Shown: positions 44,196 to 56,459, counted from the first letter of the stretch. The stretch is 64,000 nucleotides of DNA from Rhodamnia argentea (GCF_020921035.1 NC_063160.1:14473095-14537094), one strand, 5' to 3'. Notes: generated from the letters alone by a model not told the origin. A program made the numbers and translations.

Positions 44196-44810
44196 GGGAA
44201 AATTATCAAAAAAGTTCTAAACATTTACAATTGTGCCAATTCAATTCTAAACTTTTTTTTTAATCAATTCAGTGATAAACCTTTTGTATTTATGCTAATT
44301 TGGCTCATCTAGCCAACTTTGGCCAACCAAGGCTGACGTGGCAATTTTAAATTATATATAACCTTTTCTTGAATTTTTCGATTGTGTTTTTAATTTTTAT
44401 TTTCTTTTTCCTTTTTTTTCTATCTTCATCCTCTAGCTGGTCTATAGACTCGGGTGAAGCTCAACCTCGCCCAGATCCGGCGAGGTCGGCCTCGTCCAGC
44501 GATGGCGAGGCTCAACTCGTAGGTGGCTAGCTAGGGCGAGCTTCGCCTAAGGCCGGCAACCGGCTAGAAGAAAAGATGGAAAAAGAAAGAAAAAAGAAAA
44601 ATAAATTAAATATAAATAATTCAAAAAATATTAAAATGTTATTTGAAATTGTATTGCTGACACCACGTCGGCAATTTTCGTCATAATGAACTGAATTGGC
44701 ACAAATTCAAAAAGTTTAGGACTCAATTAGTAGAAGAAAGGTTTATCATTAAATTAGCGCAATCGTTGTAGATTTAGATTTTTTTTTTTTTTTTTTTGGG
44801 TAGCTCTCCC
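44196..44810. mobile_element. 'ttctaaac' family MITE, complete copy, just after the AAE stop
   Basis: Left end GGGAAAATTATCAAAAAAGT continues with TCTAAACATTTACAATTGTG. The right end read inverted (GGGAGAGCTACCCAAAAAAA) later gives ATCTAAATCTACAACGATTG. The core at 44437-44570 is GC-rich, with CGAGGTCGGCCTCG-type palindromes. It begins 65 bp after the stop codon of the plus-strand AAE gene, so it may lie in its 3' untranslated region. Confidence 0.6.
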
Positions 44811-46727
44811 AAATTCGGTCATCAGAATTGAACTACTCGTCTGTTTACGTGTTAATTGCCCTGTAATTGCATAATCGGGATTGTCATTAATTTCTATAAC
44901 TTAGATATAAGCATGCTTTTGGTAGCTTTCTTCCTTTTTTAAGTCTACCTTTCGAGCTAGAATTAAACCATTTATTTGATGTTACTCTATGAAAGCAAAG
45001 GTTTCAATCTCAAAGATATTGTTGGATCGGCCATCCCCCTACCCGAAGGACGGCGATCTCGTACAAAAAATCAACATTAACCTTCTATCAGAATATATAA
45101 CTATCTATATATCTGATTAAATAACAAGCCGGCGACGGGATCGGAGTTCCAAAGTTTGCTGAAAAGAATTTGTACGTCTAGAGTGACTAACAAACTAAAC
45201 CCTACAAATACCGTTTCAAACACATTTCCGACTATCTCAACTTGTACCAAATTCATAATCTCGACATCACGCGCAACACACGACTTTTTCGTTTATTGGA
45301 GAACTCTTCTGTCCAAGTTTATGCATTCTCGTTTTGTAACTGAGTCGAGCTTATACTAATTTGATTCGATTTTTGTTTTTTCCCCTTAATAATAGTTCGA
45401 GTAATTTTTTTTTTTTTTGGGGGGGGAGAGAGACTTGAAATATAAATGGGCCCGACAACATCTTCACGGGCCAATACTAACGGATTCGTAATAACAAATC
45501 GGCCCAACCATTTTGTTACAATGCGAATGAGACAGCTTCCGAGATGACCCTGTCTCTCATGGGCATGTCTTAGGAATCTATAATGCCTGTTGCTCCATTG
45601 GTGTAAAAGTCACCGGAAAAGACACTATGTATCACATAGTATGTAATTCAGCCCCATCTTGGAAGGTAGTTCATGAGCTTCGATCCCGTGACCAGGATAC
45701 TCGAGTACTCATCCCCGACCTCTGCTGCGCAAACGGGGTTGCAGTTTCACCCGACCGAGATTTCAATTGATGTTCCGTGAGACAGCAATGTAAGGACACA
45801 CCGGTACCGCTGGATTGAATGATTCGTCGAGTCACCACGTCGGCGACTCTTATCTCAAAATGCTTTCCCAAAGATGTCGGAAGCATCAGAAACTATTATT
45901 GATGCATCTTAGATGAATAGAACGCAAAGTTCGACCTGTCAAACGGGTCGACAATTGCAGGCACATGTGCAGAATAAATTACCTACGCGGCAGCGAAGAG
46001 GAAGGGAAAGGCAAACAAATTCATCAATCGTCTAGCCCGGGATGCCGGATGGAAATCCACTAGGACGGACAAGGCCGCTACTGGATCGCTATAGCAGCAG
46101 TAAGTTCATAAGCACAGACGTACGGTTCTTTGTTCAATATGATGCATCAGCGAACGGGATTCATACTGAGCCCGCGTTTATGATCTTACCACCTGCAGAG
46201 CTGGCGCTTTAATACCCTCCCATCCGAAACTTCATCGCGATGCTGGAGGAGTACCAGCAGCAACGCCCGCCTCGAGGGAGTACTCATGGTGGATCGATCT
46301 GGAAGGGAATCCGGTGCTCGACCGTCACTAACCAGCAGAGTGAAGAGAGGACATTACTTGTATTGCGGCTCAGTTGCACATCCCTGCATCATCCGCCTAG
46401 ATTCAAATCAGCACAGTGCACGAGAATCTGCACGAGCTAAAGAATACACTGCGAAACTGCCAAGGCAAAAAAGATTAATTTCCTCTTAGTTAGACGAAAC
46501 ATAACAGAGATGGAATGCGGGTAAGCACGACGCCACATTCGTGTCGATGTACGCATGTAATGCATACCAGAAAAGCAATTTGATATACCTACTCTTAGTT
46601 CCCATGAACTGTTTTCACCTTTCTCTGGGTCAAAATGATGAATAACGCAAATTAGTCACCTCCAGGAACTTTTTGTGAACCAAGAGTGATCACATAAATT
46701 GTGGGGATAGCTCATGAAATGCTTGGT
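44811..46727. other. Spacer between the tail-to-tail AAE genes
   Basis: No gene recognised. A G/T homopolymer junction lies near 45405-45427. A tRNA-like promoter motif pair is at 46157-46202 (listed separately). The right end must hold the 3' untranslated region of AAE2. Confidence 0.35.
46157..46202 (-). repeat. Possible tRNA-derived SINE head (A- and B-box-like motifs)
   Basis: The minus strand reads AGCTCTGCAGGTGGTAAGAT (A-box-like), then about 14 bp, then AGTATGAATCCC (B-box-like, two changes from GTTCGAATCC). The order and spacing suit a polymerase III promoter. No poly-A or T tail or target duplication was identified, so this is tentative. Confidence 0.2.
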
Positions 46728-48990
46728 TCATGAGAGGCTGCCCATGGCCTTTGCTTTTTCCCTCAGAATGAACTTTTGGATCTTTCCAGTCGAAGTTCTA
46801 GGCAAATCGTCGAACACGACTGTACGAGGAGACATGTAATGAGGCAGATGATCTCGACAAAATCCTATGATTTCCTGAGCATCGACGTTGCATCCCTCCT
46901 TTAACTTCACAAACGCGCAAGGCGTTTGGCCCCAATGATTATCGGGACGCGCGACCACCGCAGCCTCTAGAACCGCCGGATGGCTGTACAGAACTGTCTC
47001 TACCTCCACGGTGCTTATATTTTCTCCTCCCGAAATTATAACGTCTTTCAAACGATCTTTCACTTCGATGTAGCTGTCGGGATGCTTCACAGCAAGGTCT
47101 CCGCTGTGGAACCATCCGCCCTCGAATGCCTTGTCCGTCGCTTCCTGATTCTCGTAGTACCCGCTCATGACGGTGTTCCCTCTGAACATGATCTCTCCTA
47201 GAGATTTACCATCACTAGGAACGCTCTCCACTGTGACTGGATCTCTAACATCGACTTCCTCGAGGCCAAGATGTTGCACCCCTTGTCGAGCTTTGATGTT
47301 CAATCTTTGGTCAGAGGGCAGAGAGTCCCACTCGGGCTTCCACACGCAGTATGTCCCTGGACCGTAAGTTTCTGTCAAGCCATATAAGTGCGACACGCTG
47401 AAACCGAGCTCTTCCATCTTGAATAGGATTTGTGGAGGCGGCGGCGAACCGCCTGTCATGACTTCCACCTTGTGAGGAAGAGGCCGTCGATCGTCTACAG
47501 CTGAGTTAACAATCATATTCAAGACAGTCGGCGCTCCTCCCATGTGAGTCACATTATGCATAGCAATACTATCAAATATTCCCTTCGGAGAGACTTTCCG
47601 GAGGCACACGTTGGTGCCGCCTTGTGCCGCTACTCCCCAAGTCAAGCACCATCCATTGCAATGAAACATAGGCACTGTCCACAGGTAAACCGGCATCGAG
47701 CCCATCCCATGAAGAAGAAATGTCGCAATCGAATTTAGATACGCACCTCTATGGCTATAGACAACTCCTTTGGGCTGCGATGTCGTCCCGGAAGTATAGT
47801 TTATGCTGATAGGATCCCATTCGCTGTGTGGTCGGCTCACCTCGAAATCTCCTGACCCCGAGGCCACGAGTCCTTCATACTCGCAAATGCCTGAAGGATG
47901 CAGAGGAACAGAACCATCCGATTCAGAAATAAGGACTAGAGTCGGCGGTTCTGTTTCTGTCTTGTCAATCAAATCAATTGCACAGCGAGCAACTTCGAGT
48001 AGCTGACAGTCCACGAAAACGATCTTGGTTCTCGAATGTTTCAGAAGTATTGCTACCATGGATGGGTCGTGCCGGGTGTTGAGTGTGCAGAGGATCGCTC
48101 CAGCCATGGGGACTGCGAAATGCAGCTCGTATACTGCAGGGACGTTGGGAGCCAAGGTGGCTACCTGTTCAGAGATACAACACCCAAAGCTTAGTCCTCT
48201 CTCGTCTTTTATTCCAATCACTGCCATAAACTAGATGAATCATTATCACGCAACAACAGAGAAGACACTTCCAGCCATTACTTTCCAAACCCCTTGAAGG
48301 AGAAAGGTGTTAACTTGAGACACGTGAACCGAAACACAGTTTCTCACAAATCAAACCGGAATGGATCAAATTTTTCCTAGATGAAGAAACCGATACAGCA
48401 GCCAAAGGAAAGAATACAACTCACAAATCAAACCGGAATGGATCAAATTTTTCCTAGATGAAGAAACCGATACAGCAGCCAAAGGAAAGAATACAACTCA
48501 CAAATCAAACCAGAATGTATGTACCAGCGACCTTAATATGAAGTATGCGGCGAGACCAATGCACAAATGTTTGTGTCTCAAACGACTAAATTTGCCTAAC
48601 GATGCAGACAATGATGGGGTATTGAACTCAAAACCAACTCGGACTCCGACTCACCACATCACCCCGGGAAATTCCCAGCCGGGACAGAGCAGAGGCCACT
48701 CTACGACACCGCTTGTGAGTCTCACTCCAAGTATACTTCACGTCGCCGTGCACCACCGAGGTCGCGTCCCTGTAGACCTTGGCCGACCGCTCCAAGAAGC
48801 TGATGGGAGTGAGAGGGACGTGGTTGGCGGGGCAACGGACGAGACCCTCCATGGATCTCCACGACTCCGGCTCGGAATCGCCGCCACCCCAGTGAGCGAA
48901 ACGGCGGGGGCGGTTCCTGAATTTGGTGCCGAGCTGCTCGAGCCTGAGAGAGAGATGGTGGGTCAGCGAGTTCTTGAAGAACCGGTTCAT
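46728..48990 (-). CDS. AAE2: Acyl-activating enzyme 2-like (AMP-dependent synthetase/ligase)
   Basis: Exons 48990-48655 and 48164-46728, joined in phase 0, give 590 residues. An intact AMP-binding enzyme: P-loop [35 protein letters not shown], hinge [16 protein letters not shown], and the C-terminal catalytic Lys in STGKIQK. It should activate a short or medium carboxylic acid to its CoA ester; the substrate cannot be read from sequence. Residues 1-46 before [14 protein letters not shown] are Arg/Ser/Leu-rich ([20 protein letters not shown]...), like a mitochondrial presequence. This and the neighbourhood favour AAE2 (At2g17650, from memory) over peroxisomal AAE1 types. It ends GSLS, not a standard PTS1. 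The 490-bp intron holds a 77-bp tandem repeat. Met47 is an alternative start. Confidence 0.88.
48343..48517. repeat. 77-bp tandem repeat (2.3 copies) in the AAE2 intron
   Basis: Units start CTCACAAATCAAACC at 48343, 48420 and 48497 (partial). The first two are identical by eye; the third starts to diverge after 15 bases. Confidence 0.9.
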
Positions 48991-49311
48991 GCTGACGGAG
49001 AAAGCGAGAAGATGGTGATGAAGTTCACCGAGGGTTCAAAGAGAGAAGCTGAGAGACGATCAAGAAAATATGAGGGCCTTAGCCTATCTTGAGTTTTTTG
49101 TCCTTGCGCAGAGAGCAGGAGAAAAATGGGACAGGCCGAAAGGAAACAAACAGGAAAAAACAGAGTTTCAATGATAATGACACGTTGGAAAAATTGAGGC
49201 CGGTAAGAGAATCCTCCAAATGCAGCCAACCCGGAACCAATCAAGTTCTTTTTTTTTTTTTTTTGTCTTTTTTGTAAAAAACAATTTTTTAAGATTTTTC
49301 GTGATATTAAC

Positions 49312-50660
49312 CTAATTAAATTCAGATGAATCAGATGGTTCATCCTGAAGAGGTTGTAGAGGGTTCATGGCAGAGATAGAAGGGATCTGGACTTGGTGTC
49401 TAAGAAAACTATCCAGAGGATTTGACACCATGTATGACTGAGATGGATAAGGTGGAGATTTGGGTGAGGGTGGAGAAGATAGAGGGGGTGCTAAAGGTGG
49501 TGCTTTTCTTTTCCCTCGAGATTCTTTATCTTTGTCCCACTTTTCCAATCGTCCTTTGAGAGATAGGATATTAGATTTAGGAGGTGGAGTAGCCGTACTG
49601 AGAACAGCTGCGAATGAAGATGATCCTATAGTGGATCCTAACCTTGGAGCTAGGGCAATAGAAGGAAATAGAAAGGATTCAAAAGGAGAAAGAGACTTTT
49701 GACTCTGGAGAATCTGGATTTGACACTCGAGTTTTTCAATTTCAAGGGTTTGATATTTCAAATAATGACTAGAGGAATTTGTTTAGTTTCAAGCAGATGA
49801 AGTCTCTTCCGAAAATGTTCTAACATCTTCTTGGACAAAGCAATTGCATTGTCTACTTGCTCAAGGTGAGTGGCTACTGTGCTAAGATCACATTCTAAGC
49901 AAATGCATTTTATGCCTGTCAATTCAAGACAGTTTCAAAAGGAGTAGGTCCTTTGCGTCTTCCATGGATATCCACATCATTAGATGTAGGTATTTTGGGT
50001 GCATGGTGATATTTTTGCTATGGATAAGAGAATTTCTCTAATGGAGGAAATTTGATACTATTGGGTTCAGAAATTGAGGATTGAAGTGGAGGAAAGTTTT
50101 CGGGCTAGAGCATACAAATACCGGGTACTACTGGAAGTGGTTCGGGCTTAGGAGCGCATGTGTATAGTTGAGGAAGTTCAATGGGGTAAGAGTTCTTCTA
50201 TACCCATTTTTGAATTGGCTTATAGAATTTCATGCCTGGTTGGCTACTAGGCATCTTACTTAGCACAACACTTATGAAGTACTCATTGAATTCTCCAGTA
50301 GATTCACAGGAGCCTTAAAAGGATCGGTGGAAAGCAACTCCAGAGCAAGATCGGATGATGTTTTTAACAATGAGTCCGGATGACGGAAAGAGTTCTTTGT
50401 TTTCTCGAAGATAATTTCTAAAAAGCTCTTTCCTAAGACATAATTTTTCGATTGCAATATGGACTGCTTGTTGGATTTCTCCAATTGTGGCATCTGCTAG
50501 AGGCATTTATCTTGCTTGTAAAGTCTTTTCAACAACTTGGTTGACTTCTTTAGGAATACAAGACATAAAGACTAGTTTAAGATTTACATATGGACTAAGT
50601 AGGTAAAAGAGCTTGACCATCTCCTTGAAATATCTGTCGAGATCTTTTATGGCCATAGAG
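49312..50660 (-). pseudogene. Decayed pararetrovirus-like (Caulimoviridae-type) coat/gag remnant
   Basis: On the minus strand, translated pieces in order resemble the capsid region of plant pararetroviruses or a related retroelement. There is a helical segment with FKEMVKLFYLL and SCIPKEV words (about 50640-50510), continuing across a stop and a frameshift near 50400. A region with multiple stops follows (50230-49930), then a helical piece with CICLEC (49930-49770). Last comes a Ser/Pro/Lys-rich low-complexity frame of 149 codons (49312-49761). No polymerase region is present. The stops and frame change show that it is broken. Assignment to Caulimoviridae rather than an LTR element is by resemblance only. 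Confidence 0.35.
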
Positions 50661-50689
50661 CAACACTTTCGTTTAAAGAACTCTTTCCT

Positions 50690-50870
50690 CTTAATGTGTT
50701 ACAAGTGTATCGGTTTGGAGTTTTTTGTAGTAAAAAAAAAGTAGTTTAGGATAAATTTATCACGGGTGTACCGGTTTAGGATTTTTTATGGTCAAAAAAA
50801 TAGTTTGAGATAAATTTATTATAGATATATCAATTTGAGATTTTTCATGATATTAATCCTAAACTTTTTT
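50690..50870. repeat. Degenerate tandem repeat of about 60 bp
   Basis: Three related units: 'tgtatcggtttggagttttt', 'tgtaccggtttaggattttt' and 'tatatcaatttgagattttt', each followed by A-rich DNA and 'ataaattta'. The word 'agatttttcgtgatattaacct' at 49294-49315 matches the last unit, on the other side of the viral-like remnant. Confidence 0.5.
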
Positions 50871-51953
50871 GTGGGCCAATGCTCATAGCCTTAGATGTTT
50901 AAGGAACGAACATGGGGTGAACGGAAATTCTTTGATTATTTTTATGTGGGCTTGCAGAAGGACATGTGCGACAAAGTGCACAGTCGTGCCCCACTTCCAT
51001 TGGTTTTTTTGCGTGACGTTGCTGGTACCTATCTAGATGATCCGTTACAATACGAGGGTCCATCTCTCAGTGATCGAGCCATGTTGATCTTTGAGCAGTG
51101 AAATGAAATCCCAAATCACATTCGCTTGGCGACAAAGTAAAAACTAGTGGATCTGGCTGAATATCTGGCCTAATTTAGTAATGAAAACCCGGTCCCCACC
51201 GTTCGCACTACTCGAAAGTCCAAAACTGCTCTTAGAACTCATCCCTAAGCCCATCCCTGTCCATCCATCTCTCTTAAGCTAAGAGTTTTTGAAGGTCTCT
51301 TTAACCTTGACAAGGTAGACAGACTACCATCAAATGGATCTTTAATTTTCCCCTGCTTCGAGCTCGCGGCCAATAGCAAGTAGCAACAATTCATCATGTT
51401 TGGGAGTACGCTTGTAGGTAGCAAGAGCGAGCGATATCAATCAAAACAGAGTGCTCCTGTTTCTCATGCTCCATTCTGAATCAAAATCAGGAATCAGAAA
51501 CCTATTTGAGGTTTTGCCTCCATCAGCAGCACTTGGAAAGAGGATTAAGGAGGCAATGTTGACTCAGTAGGCAACTAGCAAAACACATCAGAAATCGGTA
51601 CAAGATTCAAGCCCGGTGCAGGGGAATTGAGACAAACATTAAATGCATTCGACAAATTAAGACAGCATGAAACCTCGAATTTCCCCCCGTCTAACTTGGT
51701 AAAGAAGGAGCAACGTCCTCAGATAACTTACACCTAAATTCAGTTCAACGAACTGCGCTGTCTCATCTAACCAAGACCTGCTGTAGTTTTCATGTTTAAC
51801 CGAGATTATTCATAAAACAAATAGGATTTAGGACCGTGAAGTCCCAAACAATAACTTGAAAAGAAGATTTTATCAAGAATGTGGGCAATATAGATTTCCA
51901 TGCCGGGTCTACAAATTTCTCCAGAAGTGTAAAGGATGAAGATATCTTGTGGA
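50871..51953. other. Spacer and 3' flank of the IDH gene
   Basis: A short plus-strand frame (50895-51101) has protein-like composition but no recognised family, and it is followed by stops. The right part contains the 3' untranslated region of the isocitrate dehydrogenase gene. Confidence 0.35.
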
Positions 51954-54900
51954 TTAGTCCAAAGCTTGTATGACTGCATTAGTGATCTCTTGTGTAGTGC
52001 TGTCTCCGCCTATATCCTTCGTCCGGTACTTTCCCTCTGATATTACTCGCTTCACCGCAGTTTCTAGCCGATCAGCAAATGATGGAAATTGGAGATGCCT
52101 CAGCATCATCGCCGATGATAGAAGCAGGGCTACAGGATTCGCCCTCTTTTGTCCGACTAGCTTTTCATGACCCACATTGCCTGCTGAAGCGCCTTGCTCA
52201 AAAATGGCATGATCAGCCCCCACATTACCTACAAACAAATATATAATCTGTTTAGAACTTCATTTTTTTTAGATGGCAAGAGCTAGGACACTTCTTGTCT
52301 GCTCCAAAGAACTAGGGTGCCAGTTAAATAGCACATAATGTTATTTTATGAACAAAGGCCAGTAAGTTCTATTTAGAGTCCCACACAATTTGATTCTCCC
52401 TCTCTCTAATAGCTCCATGTCACATCCTAGTTTCTACAATCCATAAATGTACCACACGAGAAGCAATTTTCAGTCAGTCACGTTGAATGAAACATAGGAA
52501 GCACACTAAAATGTGAGGGAACATTAAGGTATACCTCCTGGCATGACTCCAGTTCCACCAGCTATGCCAGCTGCTGTATTTGCAACCAGATTCCCATAAA
52601 GATTGGGGGTCACCTGCAAATTACAAACCACAGTTCAGTGGAGCTCATTGTTTTAGATTAAGGTGCAGTATGATGTGAGTACAATACAGTATTTTTAAGA
52701 AAATGACCAGTAAAGTTAAGAATAGGGGACTGAGTAATTATTGTCAAAGCTAAAACGGTAACGTTTTCCTCTTCATTCAGGTATCGTAACCATTCCAATA
52801 AAATGACTATGAAACCTCAATAATCAAATAAACAAGTTTTTATTGTAGTTGTCCTAGGGGGCCTTCTATAACCAAGATGAACCATCATTGCTGCACATGC
52901 TTCCAGTAATAGCCAATTAGCAATCCTGACATTTATTGCTTATATCAATGACCAGGCTAGTCATATGCCATATCCTCAATAAGGGCTTGCCATCAAACTG
53001 TCAGACGAATGTATTTGATTGACCTTTTCTACCATTCTACATGATTGTTAATGGAAATTTTTTTTTGCTTCTTACATACTCTCAGCAACTTCCAACCTAG
53101 AGAAGTCTGTGATAAACTTGATCCTTAGCTATGGAAGGAAAATTAACTGAAAAGATAGCATCTACAACGATACACAACTGATCTCTCTTCCATTGCAGCA
53201 CTGTAGAAATAACATAGAACACACAGGAAGAATCAAAACGACCATCAAAGGGAACTGTGTATGAATTTCTTCCCCGCCTAATGCAAACTTAGTCTGTTTG
53301 CTTTCTTCGCTTCTAACCACAGAAATGAACAAAAAGAGAAAAAGAAACTTCATCAAAAATATCTTTTGCAGACATCTATTTGGTTAATTCTCAAGTGGAC
53401 ATCAAGAGCGAAGAAGTGCTAAATCAATGCTTTTGTCATATTGCCTCTAGTCCAAAACTAAAATACTGAGATATCCTCCGAGAACATGCTCTCTGGTTTC
53501 TAAACAGGTAGTTTATTCCAGTTAAAGACATCACAAAATCTTTGATAATATCACCCAAATCAATCCTCCCGGCCCTTCTCCGACAATGAATATTGTCTAT
53601 GCATGGATACACATATACATAAAATAGCAAGAAGAGACTCCAAAAAGTCATAAAGGACTTTTTTTCCATCTTTATACTCCAACTTTTCCTTCTAATCAGT
53701 ACCCTGCAACCTAGTGTGTCAACTTCCATCTGCAACCTATTTACAAGTTCCTACCTATCAATTCGCTAGATTCTCTATCAAGATGTTGAATATACAATCT
53801 TTTACATAAGATAAATGCTGAAAGAGCCGACAGAGTCTTTTAACAACTCACACCTATAAAATTACTTCATGAATGAAAATGTAAACGATGAGAAACCATA
53901 CCATGACATCGAATTGTTCAGGCTTGGAAACGAGTTGCATGCAACAATTGTCCACAATGATCTCACTATACTTAATCCCAGGGTACTTTTTGGCAACTTC
54001 TCGGCATGATTCCAGGAATAGACCATCTGCTAGCTTCATAATGTTTGCTTTGTGGACGGCACTCACTTTCTTTCTATTGTTCAAGTAAGCATACTCAAAA
54101 GCATATTGTGCGATACGCTCTGAGCAGAACTTTGTCATCACCTAAAAGAAGGGTAGTATGAGATGCATAAAAAGACCAAACTTTGCAATGCCGTCAAAAT
54201 GAATAAACGGATAAAAGGCATTGAGCGACCAAATTAATTTATAGTAAGATATTTATGTCGTAATGGCTAATAAGGTAGTCGTTTGACACAGTTCATCAAA
54301 AGTAATGCTCCTGAACCAATTGAAAATCTGAGTTATGTTAGTGATAATACATCGTAGGGAGAACAGAGCATGTATACCGGCATTAGTCTCGGATCTCGTT
54401 AAACAGGAGAAGTAACAGAGTACATAATTGACAATAGATCAAATCATTGTAGTCAATGTTAGCCCAGCATGTTGACTACCCAAAGCAAAATGCTTAATTC
54501 AGTCAAGACCAATGCCTCACCCCAGTAGTAAACTCAACTACCCAAATATAGCAGCATATCAACCAAAACCATGCAATAGGACACAAATGCAGTTGAAAGT
54601 GACGCCAGTCATACAGCAACTAAAACACTGGAGACAAAATTAGCAGGGACATTGGACATCCGTGATATTGTTGACGGGGAACAAAAGTCCCTGCTTTTTA
54701 CATCCCACAAAGATAGCCCCTGTAAGTTGCTCAGGTACCTCCTATGCTCGTTCGTAACACTGTCGTGACTTCTTTTGTAAGATGATGGACACACGCAGAT
54801 AGCGCCAGTAATTTACTAAAAATGTGCAAACTTTGGGACAACCAGGAGGCATGCGTGCAGAATTTTAAATCCTCAGGAATGTCGGTTGCTACATCACTTC

Positions 54901-55630
54901 AGCAAAGGGAATGCCCATTCACTCCGGAATGCCACTGAAATATCATCGAACACAGCAACGACGCTTAAGACAACACTTCAAACCTTAGTTTAAAAGCACC
55001 ACAAAGTCGTCCATCCAATCAAAACACCGCAGCAGCAACGCAAGACAAATTAAATGAAAACAACCCAGATGAAAGAAACAAAAACCTGCACGAACCAATC
55101 CAATCATATACCTTAAGACTCTCGACAACCCCCGGAACCACCTCGTGCTCGAGACCCGAGTACTCCCCCTCCGTGTTCTCCCGAACCACCACGATATCCA
55201 CGTTCTCGTGCCTCGTTGGGAGCCCCGGCAGGTTGACGCAGTTGACGAGCGAGGCGTACAGATCGAGCTCCTTCCTCAGCTGGACGTTCAGCGAGCTCAC
55301 CCCGCCGCCGACGGGCGTCTTGAGCCCGCCCTTCAGGCACACCTTGTTCTTCCTGATCGACTCGATCACCTCCTCGGGCACCCTCTTCATGTCGCCGTGG
55401 ACGTCGTACTTCTCGAAGTAGACCGGGGCGTGCATCGCGGCCATGACCTCCTCGACGGAGGCGGTGACGAGAGGGCCGATCCCATCGCCGGGGATGAGGG
55501 TGACGCCGCGCGGCGCCCCGTCTCCGGGTCGGGGCATGTAGGTGACGGATCGGGAGGGGACGACCCGCGGGGGCGGGCTGGATCTGGAGAGGAGGCGCCT
55601 GAGGGACGACGCGAATGAAGTCCGAGCCAT
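51954..55630 (-). CDS. IDH1: Mitochondrial NAD-isocitrate dehydrogenase, regulatory subunit
   Basis: Exons 55630-55112, 54141-53902, 52613-52535 and 52228-51954 join with GT-AG introns (970, 1288 and 306 bp) to 370 residues. Residues 1-30 ([18 protein letters not shown]...) are a mitochondrial presequence. Seen: [83 protein letters not shown], and [23 protein letters not shown] and LYASLVNC replace the Arg-containing GHRSLN and LYANVRPC of catalytic subunits, so this is the regulatory class (Arabidopsis IDH1/2/3). It pairs with a catalytic subunit to oxidise isocitrate to 2-oxoglutarate in the TCA cycle. The frame is open upstream to 55921; the start is chosen by the presequence. Confidence 0.92.
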
Positions 55631-56459
55631 CGTTCCGGCGGAGACGGGGAGTTGCCTTCTTTCGGGATGGATTGGAGCAGCGAAGGTCGACGTCAATGGC
55701 GGACCATTACGCGATTCGAGAAGCCATTGAAGGGCGGAGGAGGAGAATCGGAATTTCGCGATCGGAAAATGAATTTTGCTGCTTCTTTTTCTGCGCCTCC
55801 TTTCCAGCTGAAAAGTAAGAGCGGACAAAATATTAAAAAAAGAAGGAAAAAATATTGGAGAACATAGCGTGAGAAGAGGGACCAGACAAACCGCGGTCAA
55901 CGGGGCTTGCATTGGTGCCACGTGGAGGAACCGACGGCTGTCGTGGACGAGAGCATGGTGGTAAAGAAAGAGTGCGCCGCAGGGAATCGAGCAATTTTTA
56001 GCGTGTCGGCCTGTCGACGGAGGAGGTGAACCGCAAAGCGTTTAGGGTCAACGAGAACTTTCGGGGGAATTATTATTATTATTGTTATTTTATTTCGGGG
56101 GATAAAATAAGGACATTTTCGGGATTAATCACTCCCCCACTTTTGTGATACTTAAATCGTTTTTCTTTATGTGATCTATAATGGGTCGAAAATGATGATT
56201 TCAGAATATTAAAAAATATATATATATTTGAAAACTCTCTCAAACATTCTCACTTACATTCTTTTGTTTCTTTTTTTTTTCTTTTCTTTTTGTCCCTAAA
56301 TCATCATCTAGGAAGTACGGACACTCTCCGGATCCTCCATGTTGTCTGACACGTGTCCAACTCATCAGCGTTCCAACCACGCCATCTACACGCCACCCAA
56401 AGATTCAAACATGCCATTTCGACACACATAGGACCACTTTTAGATATTTTTAATAAATT

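Noticed and set aside
50895-51101. 68-codon plus-strand frame after the viral-like remnant
   Set aside because: Protein-like composition but short, followed by stops and unrecognised. Not enough to call a gene.
55145-55618. 157-codon plus-strand frame over IDH exon 1
   Set aside because: Antisense shadow of a GC-rich exon.
55631-55921. 97-residue N-terminal extension of IDH
   Set aside because: The mitochondrial presequence and family length point to Met at 55630. The extra frame is probably leader DNA that happens to be open.
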